In this document: one piece after another, positions 39,250 through 48,955 of the stretch
How the letters are laid out: every line of letters starts with the position of its first letter
How positions within the stretch are numbered: position 1 is the stretch's first letter
Assembly (NCBI RefSeq): GCF_026262505.1
Contig: NC_067203.1
Coordinates: forward strand, 13,838,392 to 13,902,391
Direction of reading: 5' to 3'
DNA from: Trichomonas vaginalis G3
Lineage: Eukaryota > Parabasalia > Trichomonadida > Trichomonadidae
DNA: 64,000 nucleotides
The notes under the pieces: model-generated
The model's database searches: none
What the model saw: the letters and a program-made list of their open reading frames with translations, nothing else
What the model was told of the DNA's origin: nothing
Made by a program: the position numbers and the translations under genes

Positions 39250-39277
39250 TGTGCTAAACGCACCTTTGGACACCCTA
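39250..39277 (-). repeat. Mariner terminal inverted repeat, right
   Basis: 28 bp inverted partner of 37974-38001, one mismatch; TA follows at 39278. Confidence 0.92.
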
Positions 39278-39751
39278 TATATGTATTAAGGTTTGCCCTC
39301 TTCATACTGCAGTTATGTATAACTCAACTGATGTTGTTAGATTCTTGGTTGAGCATGGTGCAAATGTCAACATGATTTGTAACGAAATTTTCTTCCATTT
39401 ATTATTACTCTTCTTTAAATGGAGTCAATTTTTGTTTAATGAATTCCCCTTATCAATAGCTATATGCCAGAAATTGCCAGATCTTGTCAAATACTTAGTT
39501 GAACATGGTGCAGATGTCAACTTGAGACTTTTACTGCTTATTTTCATATCAATCAATAATTTTTGATTTTTTCTTTCTCTTCACATCAAACATTTCTTTA
39601 TGATATTCTTTCTCTCCTTATATTTATCATTATTACGTGAAATTCACAAACGGTTAATATTGATCCTCTTACAATTGCAATTCAGCAAAATGAAACAGAC
39701 ATCATCGAATTCTTAAAAAATCATGGCACGAACCATGTCAATAACAAATAG

Positions 39752-40178
39752 AATAATCATATGCTATTGTTAATTATAGTCAGAATCAGATATAAATATT
39801 TATATCTTCATTTCATAATTATTTTTATTTACTATTTGATTTTATCTTATCACTTGAATGAGAGCATCTCTATATCAAAATCTCGAAATAAATGACTTGG
39901 TGATGTGAATATGAAATTGATGAGAATTAATTTAGTTTAATGAATAAACAATCAATAACCATATCTAAATGCATTGAATAAATGCATAATTCATGAGTGA
40001 TTTAGAATAACTTTGAGACATTCAGAATTTCTCCATTGGAATCATAGAGTTTAGAGCTGATTGACTTTGAATATGCTGTAACGAAATCATTATATTACAT
40101 ACTTGAAGTCTTGATCATGACTTAGGAGATTGAAGATAAAAAAAGTGTTCAATTCGGGAAAAAAAATTCAAAACGTCC
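39752..40178. other. Intergenic stretch
   Basis: AT-rich DNA between the split ankyrin locus and CTF8; nothing recognised. Confidence 0.4.
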
Positions 40179-40487
40179 ATGAGGATTCCAGTTCTTGTGA
40201 ACTCGGATGGAGTACAGGAATGGGCGATGATAGAACTTCAGGGAAAGATATCACCTTATGATAATGATTTTGGTGATAAAACTTTTGGTCCCTTGAATAT
40301 TGATGGTGAATCAGCAACTCTTACAATCGGAAACCATTACTTAAAAGGAAAAGTTCACAGACTGAAAAAGCCTTTATGCGTTATGCGTAGAGGTTCAGAA
40401 AGCGGAATACAAATAGTTAGTGTTATCAGAAAGAAAGTTATTTTCTCAGATCGTCCAATTATTCTTTTCCCAGATATTCCAATTTAA
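40179..40487 (+). CDS. CTF8: CTF8, subunit of the alternative clamp loader
   Basis: A 102-residue protein matching CTF8. WAMIELQGKISP near the front, IGNHYLKGKVHRLKKPLCVM in the middle and a terminal beta segment fit the family's 'IELQG ... lG ... L.Gk...LkKPl.vl' pattern. CTF8 with DCC1 attaches to CTF18-RFC, which loads and unloads PCNA and supports sister-chromatid cohesion. Its size is near that of the yeast protein (~130). No neighbour is functionally linked. Confidence 0.82.
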   Translation: MRIPVLVNSDGVQEWAMIELQGKISPYDNDFGDKTFGPLNIDGESATLTIGNHYLKGKVHRLKKPLCVMRRGSESGIQIVSVIRKKVIFSDRPIILFPDIPI

Positions 40488-40855
40488 ATTCATTCCTTAG
40501 ACACATCCAAACGTTAGTGAATTTCTTGTATTCAGGAGATATATATATTACAAAATTGTGTTTTTTATATTATGAAATTTGTTAGGTATTACTCGCTATC
40601 TTTACTCATCTTTATTAACACCATTTTGGTATAGAATGTATAAAGATTTTTTTATTTGATATATATCTTTTTGCTTTGACCTATTTCCCTTTAAATATCA
40701 TATTAGAACAAATAAGCAAATAGAAAGAAAAGCAAAAATTATGCTCTAACGGAAGAAATTATAATTAATATCGTTTTCTCAGTTTATTTTAGATTTGTAA
40801 TTTCGTTGTGACAAAAATGTAAGTGAATTAAATAAGATGTTCAGCTTTAGTTACT
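40488..40855. other. Convergent intergenic region
   Basis: AT-rich 3' flanks of CTF8 and uS8; nothing recognised. Confidence 0.4.
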
Positions 40856-41248
40856 TTAGAAGAACATGCCAAGGATCTTGCCACCAGCGTTGTGCTTACG
40901 AGCCTCTTCGTGATCCATGATGCCCTTATCTGTGGAAAGAACGACATAGCCGAACTGACGGGATGGGAGAAGCTTAGCCTGCCACATCTCGAGGTCACCA
41001 AGGCCAACATCGAAACGTGGGCAGATAGCGACGCACTTGTTGAGGCGGCCAAGAAGGTTGATGACGATCTTGCCAGAGCGGTGGTCATCGATAACTTCGA
41101 AATCGCCGATGTAGTTACGAGAAGCCATAACCTTTAAGAAGGCGATGATAACCTTGGAGGATGGGCGGATGAGGACCTGGCGCATACCACGGCGTTCAGC
41201 GTTGGTGATGGCCTTAAGGGCATCGGCAAGGACGGATGTGCGAACCAT
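40856..41248 (-). CDS. RPS15A: 40S ribosomal protein uS8 (S15a)
   Basis: A 130-residue small-subunit protein, exactly the eukaryotic length. [21 protein letters not shown], the central [17 protein letters not shown] and the end [14 protein letters not shown] are diagnostic. The frame extends 24 codons upstream, but the added residues are unlike uS8. The CCTTTTT motif directly before ATG 41248 marks the true start. Codon use is G+C-rich, as in the other ribosomal genes here. Confidence 0.97.
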   Translation of the reverse strand: MVRTSVLADALKAITNAERRGMRQVLIRPSSKVIIAFLKVMASRNYIGDFEVIDDHRSGKIVINLLGRLNKCVAICPRFDVGLGDLEMWQAKLLPSRQFGYVVLSTDKGIMDHEEARKHNAGGKILGMFF

Positions 41249-41280
41249 AAAAAGGAAAGGCCAAACCCCTCTTATCGTAT
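41249..41280 (-). promoter_or_regulatory. uS8 promoter: CCTTT start motif and ACGATA element
   Basis: On the minus strand CCTTTCCTTTTT runs up to the ATG, and TACGATA lies at 41273-41279, about 25-30 nt upstream. This is the same pair of motifs as at eL19. Confidence 0.55.
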
Positions 41281-41995
41281 TACTCTCAATTTTTTGGGCC
41301 TGAAGCAAAAGCATTTCCAAAGCTAGGTGTGGAACATGCTATTTCTATGGCATTGTTTTATAACGGCAAAATCGCATTATTCGAATTTTTTATTTTATTT
41401 TATCCTTTCATTACAATATTTCTTTTTGTTTTTTAGATAATTAGAATATACTGTTGGTGTATTATGTATGTTCATAGTGAATTATCATAATTCGTAAATA
41501 TTTGTTCAAAAATTTGTGAAAATTCCTCAAAGATTCCATATTTTATGCGAACAAAGCATGTCATTAATTGTTCCAAGTATTTTTGATGATATAAAAAATT
41601 GAATTGAAAATTGGAATATTTGCCGTCAAAATGGCAAAACTCGGAATTCATTTCGGAAAAAAATTTTCGAACAATATGTAGGCTCAGATTAACGTAATAG
41701 ATTTGCATATCAAATTCAAAGCGAACCCCATGATATTTTCATCGGAACTTCATGTTTTTGGTTCCACAATAAATTTAATTTTTGATATTTCTTCATTTAG
41801 TTATAATATTTAGAAACCGTATCATATACATATTTTATTTTTGCTAAACAAAATAAATTTTAAGCTCAGATGTTTTTTAGCAATTTAATTCGGGGTGATA
41901 TTCTACCCTTAGTATAAGTTTCATTTTCATTAGGAAATCTACAATAACTTTCAAGTAACAATTTGAGAGGAAAAGGCGGTTTGACATTTCTTTCA
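41281..41995. other. Divergent intergenic region
   Basis: A minus-strand frame at 41472-41708 (SEFCHFDGKYSNFQFNFLYHQ) has an ATG but no recognised family or initiator. It may be a small gene or a relic. Otherwise AT-rich. Confidence 0.3.
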
Positions 41996-42598
41996 ATGTC
42001 TCACGAATCAGAGCAAATGCCCAACGTCAAGCTTGTACTTTTGGGCGAAAGTACAGTCGGCAAAACATCAATCGTTAACGTCGCTCACCGTGGTGAATTT
42101 ATTGAAGATCAAACATCTACAATTGGTGCATGTTTTCAGATTAAAAAGATGAAGGTCGGCGATGCTACTGTTAAATTGCATCTTTGGGATACAGCTGGCC
42201 AGGAGCGTTTTAGATCTCTTGCACCAATGTATTACCGTGATGCTCAATATGCACTTCTTATTTATGCAATTGATAATCATGACAGTTTCGATTCTATTGA
42301 AACATGGCATAGTGGATTAGTTGAAGACTGCTCCACTGTCCCACACATCGTTCTTATTGGCAACAAGACAGATCTTGTTGATAGCAGAACAGTAACATAC
42401 GAACAGGGCCAGGAACTTGCTCACAGACTTAACGCTCGCTTCTACGAAGTCTCAGCTAAAGCTGATCATGAGAGTATCGTTAAAATGTTCCAAGATATTG
42501 CGGAAGAAGCCTTTAGGGAAATGAAGAATGATGATAATGATAATCCCAAACCAAATCTTGTTGAAACCAAGCAAGGCAATCAAAAGAAATGTTGCTAA
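41996..42598 (+). CDS. Rab GTPase, Rab5-like
   Basis: A 200-residue small GTPase. The P-loop is GESTVGKTS, switch I has TSTIGACFQIKKM, switch II WDTAGQERFRSL, and guanine is read by NKTD and SAK. It ends in a double cysteine (KKCC) for prenylation, so it acts on membranes. The TIGACF switch and overall text are closest to the Rab5/21/22 endosomal group. I start at ATG 41996 (MSHESEQMPNVKLVLLG), because the 11 codons before it are not Rab-like. All catalytic motifs are intact. Confidence 0.92.
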   Translation: MSHESEQMPNVKLVLLGESTVGKTSIVNVAHRGEFIEDQTSTIGACFQIKKMKVGDATVKLHLWDTAGQERFRSLAPMYYRDAQYALLIYAIDNHDSFDSIETWHSGLVEDCSTVPHIVLIGNKTDLVDSRTVTYEQGQELAHRLNARFYEVSAKADHESIVKMFQDIAEEAFREMKNDDNDNPKPNLVETKQGNQKKCC

Positions 42599-42879
42599 AA
42601 TTTTACATTTTTTCTTTTTAAATCTACGTTCTATTTTCGCTTAATTTCGATATATTTGACTCTGTTTATTTGTTTCTCGTGAAGCGATTGATGATTTTTT
42701 TTAGTTTTCGGTACTCAAAATCTGACATGTAAAGCAGAAATCCGAGGGTTTATTACAAAAATGTCAAAAAAATAATCCTCTTCTTGAAAAATGAATTAAA
42801 TGATCAAATTTTAATTGCTATAAGAAAACAAAGATTTCGTATGTCTAACTTTTTTATTGTGAAATAAAAAATTTGAGAG

Positions 42880-43587
42880 ATGAGTTTGACAGAAGAACTT
42901 CGTACATGTTGCATTCAGATTATGGAAGATCTAATGGAACACCCCTGCTCAATCGTATTTTCTAAAACTATTACTCCTGAAGAAAATCCGGATCAAGATT
43001 CTCAGCAAAATAATATACCAGCTATTAAACATCCTGTTGATTTATCTATGATAAAAGAGAATTTGATAGAATACAAATACAAGTACCTAATTCAATGGGA
43101 AAGTGATATGAAATGCGTTTGGGTTAACCCATTGAAAGCAAATAAGAAAGATTTTTTCACGTTTGCCCTTGCAAAAGAACTTAAGACACAATTTAGAAAG
43201 TTACACAAACGAGTCAAACTTCGAACACTGAGTAAATGGACCCGAGAAGCCTCCAAATTAAAAGATAAGATTGATGCTCTATTAGATTCACCCCCAGAAC
43301 AGTGCTCTCAGTATGTGATACTATCTCAAAAGGAAGATTTCGTTGATTGCACAAAAGAATTTAATGAAAGAGAAAAAACATGTTTTGGCAAAGCAACATT
43401 CCTTGTTCCAGGCATGCAAGATCAGAAGAAGATTCTATCAATGCTAAATAAGTATAAGACCCCATTAATTAAAGAAAATGGCATCATTAATGTCGATTTA
43501 AATGATCTTTCGAATCAAGAAATGTATGAGATTAGAGCATACATTGAAAAACGTTTAGTTGAATTACATATTCCATATCCGCGATGA
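42880..43587 (+). CDS. Bromodomain protein with a NET-like tail
   Basis: A 235-residue protein. Residues ~5-95 form a divergent bromodomain: HPVDLSMIKENL (ZA loop and helix A) and CVWVNPLKANKKD, where Asn88 occupies the acetyl-lysine-binding position but the usual tyrosine before it is alanine. The C-terminal ~40 residues (NGIINVDLNDLSNQEMYEIRAYIE) resemble the NET/extraterminal domain of BET proteins. A single bromodomain plus NET, in a short chain, would be a minimal BET-like reader of acetylated histones. Both assignments are by motif only. Confidence 0.68.
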   Translation: MSLTEELRTCCIQIMEDLMEHPCSIVFSKTITPEENPDQDSQQNNIPAIKHPVDLSMIKENLIEYKYKYLIQWESDMKCVWVNPLKANKKDFFTFALAKELKTQFRKLHKRVKLRTLSKWTREASKLKDKIDALLDSPPEQCSQYVILSQKEDFVDCTKEFNEREKTCFGKATFLVPGMQDQKKILSMLNKYKTPLIKENGIINVDLNDLSNQEMYEIRAYIEKRLVELHIPYPR

Positions 43588-44175
43588 TTTCATTTATTTG
43601 TTTGTAAATTATTTTTATTGCGCTTACTAACTTTTTAATCAATGTTGCACAAGATGAATTTGCACAAACATGGAGACCTCATTCAAATTGGATCATCGTA
43701 AAGAGATATAATGATATGATTCCTCAATCCATTTTGGATTTGAGTGGGGAGTATCAAATGAATGTATTTTATTTATTAATATATGAACACATATGTTTTT
43801 ACTACTCGGTATATTGTTTGTGTTAAAATTACTTTCGAACCTATAAAAAAAATTTGCTAAATGATATTGATTTAAGATATTGAATTGGAATATGTGTTTT
43901 GTCCAATATATATGACTATATACTCTACATCCGGAACATCATTTTTGAAGATTTTCATCCGAGTTCGATTTCGAATGAGAATTTCGATGGATAATAAACT
44001 TTACCGGCTCTTTAGAATCAAAAAGTAGTAAAAATATATTTAAATTTCTATCATATTTAAAAAAATACCAGTTGCTGCAACCAGCAATTGTATAAAAGTA
44101 AAATTTTAGAGAAAACCTGATGAATACATCATTAGATATATTTATCTATAGTAGAGATCACAGTAAAACATATTT
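43588..44175. other. Convergent intergenic region
   Basis: AT-rich 3' flanks of two genes; no feature recognised. Confidence 0.4.
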
Positions 44176-44796
44176 TTAGCAGCAAGTATTCCTCTTCTTA
44201 TTCTTTGTCTTTGGATCTGGAATAATAACACTATGGCCGCCATCTGTAGCAGATTTCTGGCCACTAATTGTTCCTGCAGCCACCTTCTTTAAGAGGTCTC
44301 TGCCAGCTTCCAAGAAAGTTTCTTGAATATTATCATTGTTAGCTGCAGAAGTCTCAATATAAGTGAGCTCATTCTTTGCAGCAAATTCTTTAGCTTCTTG
44401 TTCTGATACAACTCTTTGATCTTTAAGATCGCATTTATTGCCAACTAAAATAACTGTACAATGAGGATCTGCTTCAACACGGGCATCTCTCAGCCAGCGA
44501 GGAAGCTGATCAAAACTCTTTCTATCTGTTATATCGTAGACGAGAATTACGCCTAAAGCATTCCTGAAGTAAGCTCTTGCAATTGTATAGAATCTTTCTT
44601 GTCCTGCTGTATCCCAAATCATCATTTTTACCATTTTATTTTCGATATTTGTGACGTATGTAAAATATTCAATGCCGACCGTAGATTGTGTGCCTCTGTT
44701 GAATTTGTCTTCGCAGAGTCTTCTAAGAATTGAGGTCTTGCCTGCACCGGAGCAGCCTATAACTATAAATTTAAATTGAAGAGGTGATTCCGCCAT
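44176..44796 (-). CDS. Rab GTPase, Rab2/4/14-like
   Basis: A 206-residue small GTPase. GCSGAGKTS (P-loop), TVGIEYFTY (switch I), WDTAGQERFYTIARAYFR (switch II), VGNKCDL and ETSAAN (guanine binding), and a prenylated tail ending NTCC. The TVGIE switch and the YFRNALGVILVYDIT stretch place it near the Rab2/4/14 group of Golgi and recycling Rabs. It is intact. An ordinary vesicle-traffic role is inferred. Confidence 0.92.
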   Translation of the reverse strand: MAESPLQFKFIVIGCSGAGKTSILRRLCEDKFNRGTQSTVGIEYFTYVTNIENKMVKMMIWDTAGQERFYTIARAYFRNALGVILVYDITDRKSFDQLPRWLRDARVEADPHCTVILVGNKCDLKDQRVVSEQEAKEFAAKNELTYIETSAANNDNIQETFLEAGRDLLKKVAAGTISGQKSATDGGHSVIIPDPKTKNKKRNTCC

Positions 44797-45193
44797 CTGG
44801 AGATTTTATATCCAACCGCCGGAATTTCTATCATTCCAAAGTGGGCGAACACTTACCCCGATAAGAAAATAATTTGTTGTAGAATATCTGGAACGTTCAT
44901 AACTACCGAAGTATGACCGTAAAATAACTAAAATTTTCGAAAGGGTGGAAATTGATCGATCTTATTTATACCAAGAAATGTGATAAATATACAATATTCC
45001 GTAAAATGGCAAAAATCTACTAAAAATATTATGAATTTGCCAGTAATTCAAGAGAAACAATTTTTGATCGATCGTATAATATGATTTTAACTGTACAAAT
45101 TTATTATTTTGAGATAGTTATTAAATGGGTAAGGACTAATTTTAAAATAGACGGATTTTGAATAACAATAAAATTTAATTCTATATAAATATA
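44797..45193. other. Intergenic stretch
   Basis: AT-rich; GATCGAT-like words recur at 44955 and 45066, but no structure is evident. Confidence 0.35.
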
Positions 45194-45763
45194 TTATTCA
45201 TCATCATCACCTTCGTCATCATCATCTTCATCATCAACATCGCCCGTTTCTTGGTCACCATACTGAGCGGCGTAGTCAGCAGCCATATCTTCATCATCTT
45301 CAGAGTTAGACTTTTCTTCGTCATCATCAGAACTATCAAGTTTAGCCTGATCTATGACATCTTCACTTGTAATTGATGTTGTATTCTTGAATTCGAGTCT
45401 AACTGTATCTTCATCGAGAACTTCGGCCTGTTGTCCTTTAAGTTCTTCGAGAGATTTAATTTTATCTTTCGGATTTAATAAGCATGCTGGGAAAGCAAAC
45501 GTTGGAGCATCTGTTGTTATGTGTTTAAGTAATTCATGGCGTGTTGGATTTAATACTCTTTCTTGCTGTTGAGATAATGATGTTTCGAAGTAAAATGGAG
45601 ATTTTCTAAACGCGGATATGAATTGATGATCTGCTGCACCTGCAGTTCTTGCTAAGTTAGGCAATCTCATGAGCTCTATTGGCCTATCTGGATATAATAC
45701 TTCTTCAGATGGCTTCGGTGTTTGCTCTGTAGTTTTCTGTTCTCCTGTTTTTTCTTCACTCAT
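45194..45763 (-). CDS. Probable RNA polymerase III subunit RPC7 (Rpc31)
   Basis: A 189-residue protein. VLYPDRPIELMRLPN followed by FISAFRKSPFYFET recalls the RPC7 order of a 'P.PL' segment and a 'mR..PyfiE' helix. KIKSLEELKGQ then precedes a long Asp/Glu tail (DYAAQYGDQETGDVDDEDDDD), the acidic end typical of Rpc31/RPC7. The subunit is part of the RPC3-RPC6-RPC7 trimer used in Pol III initiation. The frame runs 49 codons further upstream, but MSEEKTGEQKTTEQ at 45763 is the plausible start. Confidence 0.6.
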   Translation of the reverse strand: MSEEKTGEQKTTEQTPKPSEEVLYPDRPIELMRLPNLARTAGAADHQFISAFRKSPFYFETSLSQQQERVLNPTRHELLKHITTDAPTFAFPACLLNPKDKIKSLEELKGQQAEVLDEDTVRLEFKNTTSITSEDVIDQAKLDSSDDDEEKSNSEDDEDMAADYAAQYGDQETGDVDDEDDDDEGDDDE

Positions 45764-46138
45764 AATTTTTTTGAAGAAACGAAAGACATAATATGAAAAA
45801 ATATAATTGGAAAAGCATGCTATATCTCTAAAAAGTATAATTCTTTTTGTTTCATAAACTCTGCCGCCAAGATTGCTTTTATGAAATTTAACTTTCTCAA
45901 ATTTGTGCATTTCAATTACATAATATATAATAACACTTTTTATGAGTTGTGATTATTGCAAATACTTCTTTATAACTTATTCTTTGAAATCCAAATTCGG
46001 TCAAAATTCCGAATTTGCCATAAATTTATATAAAATAATGTTTATTATTAAAATATAGTAAGATTGAGCTAATATTCATTTTTCCTTTACGTTTATTTTG
46101 GAATCGTTACAAAAAAATTTTTTTGTTTGCAAATTCTA
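45764..46138. other. Divergent promoter region
   Basis: It separates the RPC7-like and CFAP58-like genes. TCATTTTTCCTTT at about 46077-46089 is a possible + strand initiator, about 55 nt before ATG 46139, longer than usual here. Confidence 0.4.
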
Positions 46139-48955
46139 ATGAAGGGAACACCGGAAGAAGCGAGAGTAACTGCCGATAAAGCCCTTCATGATGAAATGGT
46201 TTATGTTGTGCGTGAGCTAACAGAAGAATTTCAAGATAATCCTAAAATTCAACCTCATTTGAAATCTTTTGCCAGAATGTTAACAGAGCTTGATGATTCC
46301 TGCAATAAAAACTCTCAACTTATCACAAAATGCGAAGATTTTAGCCAGAATCTCGTTGAAAAAGCCAAAACTGTTAAAGATATTTTGTATCAAATTCATG
46401 AAGACAAAGAAATCATTGCAAAACTAAATTCCGAGTTTGATCGAGCAACAAAGCGAATGGAAAGATTTGAAGCGAAAGATAAATACAATGCATCGATTGT
46501 TTCGGATTTGAAATCAGATTTTGATGTAACATACAACATTTCAAATGAAAAACTACGACAAGAGCAAGAAACTGAAAGTCAGCGCAAGGAAAACAAATTA
46601 ATACAAGAAGAAATTCAAGAAAACAAAAATAAAATTCTTGATATTAAAAATCAAATCAAAAACGCAAATACTTTATTTGAAAACATGAAACAAGAAGTTA
46701 ATAACGTTAAAGAGACTGTAGAATCGTTAACAAAGCAAATTGATGAATCTTCACTCTTACAACAAGAAATGAATCAAGAAAATCGCGAAGCATTCCCAAG
46801 GATGAAGAGCTTAAGTGTTGAAAATGAAGAATCTGAGGCTAAACTGGCCGAATTAGGTGATTTAGTTTCGAAATCTGTTGTTGATCCTGAATTAGGAAAG
46901 CAAATAACAATTTTAAACATACAAAAGCAATCAGCAGTTGCTGAAGGCCAAAACCATCTAACAGCAATTGCAATTCGCAAAAATAAACTTGAAATAATAA
47001 GAAAGAAAAATGAAGAAACAGAAGCATACATAACAAGGATCAAAAACAAAATAGCTAAGAACGAAAAGAATCTTGTTACTCTTAACGAGCAATTGAATGC
47101 TCAACTTGAAGTCAGAAAACAAATTGAACCAAAATTTAAAGAAGTTGAGGATAGACACAACGAATTGAAGAAATTAAGGAATGAAGCTAAAAAGGAGTCT
47201 AAAGATCTTCTCGAAAAGGTCGTAGATCTTGGATTTAAAGGTGTGAAATTAAATAACGAGAAAAGTGTCGAAGAACGCAGAATTCTTGCACAGCAATTGA
47301 TTATGCAGGCCCTTAATAAAGAATCTGTTAACGAAACGCATAAACTTAAAGAGATTAATAATCAATCAAGTATTTTACAGTCAGAATCCATTGGATGTCG
47401 ATCGGATGCCCAGAAAATGAAAGAAAATGCCTCAAAGATACTCACCGAGATCGAAATGATCCAAACTGAAGGTCAAAGAATCAAAATGCAGTTGCATTCA
47501 GTAAAAGAAGAGATAGATTCCATCAATAACCAAAATCAGGAAGCTTCTGATAACCTCCAGGAAATAAAGGATAAGACAGTAAAGCAATCCCAGATGGTGG
47601 AAAGGCTAAAAACAGAAAAAAACATGTACGAAAAGCTTGTTGAAGCAGCAAATGCTGAAACCGACGTTTTACAGCGTAATTTCAACGAGTTAATTGTAAA
47701 TATTAAAGCTATGACCGATAGAATTGATCATTTAATTGATATGACAAGAAAATATCACGAAGCGTCGAACGTATTGAAGGAAGCAAACATAGTTATACAA
47801 GATATGAATAAGCAAACTGAAGAAGGCTGCAGAAACAGTGATAAAATTAATCAACAATTAGTAAATGACGCTGTCAAGCTCCAAGGGCTACTTGAAAAGT
47901 CTGCATGGGACTACAGACAACAGAAGAAAGAGTTTGCAATGCTAAATAACTCTTACCAAATTGTTGTTCAGCAATGTCTTGAAAAAGGCAAGAAAATTCA
48001 AGAATTAAGAGACGAAATCAAAGCCCAAATGACTGTTTTAGCCAAATCCAAGCAACAATATCTGTCGAAGATCGATCAATTAATGAAATTAGATGCTGAT
48101 TACAATTATTACATGGATATCAATGATAAACTGACTGCTTTAGATGCCCATACTAAAGAGCTTAAACAAAAGGATAAAGAACTTACGTTTGCTTTGACTG
48201 GGCAGCAACTTCGGAAGACAAATATAATGGAAGAGCTAAAAATCCCAAGAAATGTTCATAGATACACTATTATGGCATCCACAAACCCAGAACTCGCCAA
48301 GCAGTACAAGTATCTTTGGTATTTAAGGCAAAGATACGCTGAAACATTAGTTGTTTTAGAAAAAACAAAAGAAAAACGTGACAAAATGAAAGAAAATCTT
48401 TCACGCATTGAAACAATCACAGATAACAATCCTTTAGAGGTTGATGAAGTTCAGAAGCGTATCAAAGTATACGAGGAAGCCGTTAAAGAGAAAGGCAGGC
48501 AACTAGAAGCCATGAATCGCGAGATACAAGGTAACCAAGTTGATATCAATGAAGAAAACATTTCATGTCAATCTGCTAGAGAAGAAATAACAAAGAGGAA
48601 GGAATTGACTGCATCTATGCGAGGAAAAACACTTAAACCGCAAAGTTCGGTTGCTAATGAAGAAGATCTTTATTTCATTACTGAGCCAAGTTCTGCATGT
48701 GTTACGACATTTGGAGGTGGATTCACTCCAAGGTTACCTGAAACTGCACGCGATTCAAAGAGATTCACTGCAAGAAATTTCAATCCGAAAGAGGTTGAAA
48801 ATGTCGATTTCACAAATCCGATGTTGAGAAATCAGAGAGCTTATTTATATTTACCTAACATGAGGAGATCTGCAAGAACTACTAATGCCGCAGGTAATAG
48901 AACTAAGTCTCCTCCACATTCTGCTAGAGTTGTTAGACAATCAATAATTGTCTAA
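46139..48955 (+). CDS. CFAP58-like flagellar coiled-coil protein
   Basis: A 938-residue, almost wholly coiled-coil protein. Towards the end come ELKIPRNVHRYTIMASTNPEL and LEVDEVQKRIKVYEEAVKEKGRQLEAM, then TTFGGGFTPRLP. These match the order of 'NVHRWR..E..DP', the repeated 'qq..ek.kqLk.m' helix and the Gly/Phe-rich end of CFAP58 (CCDC147), which is ~870 residues in animals. CFAP58 acts in axoneme and flagellar assembly, which fits a flagellated trichomonad. ATG 46139 is chosen over a TTG four codons upstream. Coiled-coil proteins share composition, so related axonemal proteins such as CCDC146 remain possible. Confidence 0.75.
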   Translation: MKGTPEEARVTADKALHDEMVYVVRELTEEFQDNPKIQPHLKSFARMLTELDDSCNKNSQLITKCEDFSQNLVEKAKTVKDILYQIHEDKEIIAKLNSEFDRATKRMERFEAKDKYNASIVSDLKSDFDVTYNISNEKLRQEQETESQRKENKLIQEEIQENKNKILDIKNQIKNANTLFENMKQEVNNVKETVESLTKQIDESSLLQQEMNQENREAFPRMKSLSVENEESEAKLAELGDLVSKSVVDPELGKQITILNIQKQSAVAEGQNHLTAIAIRKNKLEIIRKKNEETEAYITRIKNKIAKNEKNLVTLNEQLNAQLEVRKQIEPKFKEVEDRHNELKKLRNEAKKESKDLLEKVVDLGFKGVKLNNEKSVEERRILAQQLIMQALNKESVNETHKLKEINNQSSILQSESIGCRSDAQKMKENASKILTEIEMIQTEGQRIKMQLHSVKEEIDSINNQNQEASDNLQEIKDKTVKQSQMVERLKTEKNMYEKLVEAANAETDVLQRNFNELIVNIKAMTDRIDHLIDMTRKYHEASNVLKEANIVIQDMNKQTEEGCRNSDKINQQLVNDAVKLQGLLEKSAWDYRQQKKEFAMLNNSYQIVVQQCLEKGKKIQELRDEIKAQMTVLAKSKQQYLSKIDQLMKLDADYNYYMDINDKLTALDAHTKELKQKDKELTFALTGQQLRKTNIMEELKIPRNVHRYTIMASTNPELAKQYKYLWYLRQRYAETLVVLEKTKEKRDKMKENLSRIETITDNNPLEVDEVQKRIKVYEEAVKEKGRQLEAMNREIQGNQVDINEENISCQSAREEITKRKELTASMRGKTLKPQSSVANEEDLYFITEPSSACVTTFGGGFTPRLPETARDSKRFTARNFNPKEVENVDFTNPMLRNQRAYLYLPNMRRSARTTNAAGNRTKSPPHSARVVRQSIIV

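Larger units (their letters stand above)
37974..39277 (-). mobile_element. Mariner transposon, Tvmar1-type, 1304 bp
   Basis: 28-bp terminal inverted repeats (37974-38001 and 39250-39277) match with a single mismatch; the outer bases are TAGGGTGTCCAAAGGTG. A TA target duplication lies outside at 37972-37973 and 39278-39279. The one gene is a DD34D mariner transposase on the minus strand, with two frameshifts. Ends, length and gene agree with the Tvmar1 family known from T. vaginalis. The nearly perfect ends suggest a young insertion. Confidence 0.93.
36061..39751 (+). pseudogene. Split ankyrin array: single repeats separated by minisatellite spacers
   Basis: Seven ankyrin units are legible, about 26 residues each (pattern CPLTIAIxxN...VxYLVEHGADVN): 36321-36398, 36691-36768, 37189-37266, 37667-37747, 39294-39371, 39444-39521 and 39662-39751, the last ending in TAG. 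Each breaks at the same point, right after HGADVN, and resumes near the CPL motif. Spacers are 70-420 bp, begin alike (CTTCTTCTCTTTATTTT then ATATC) and consist of a diverged ~37-nt pyrimidine-rich repeat around TTTCATATCTATCATTG. No trichomonad intron signals (GTATGT, ACTAACACACAG) were found. The fourth spacer hosts the mariner. It appears to be a family gene riddled with spreading spacer repeats. Confidence 0.65.
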
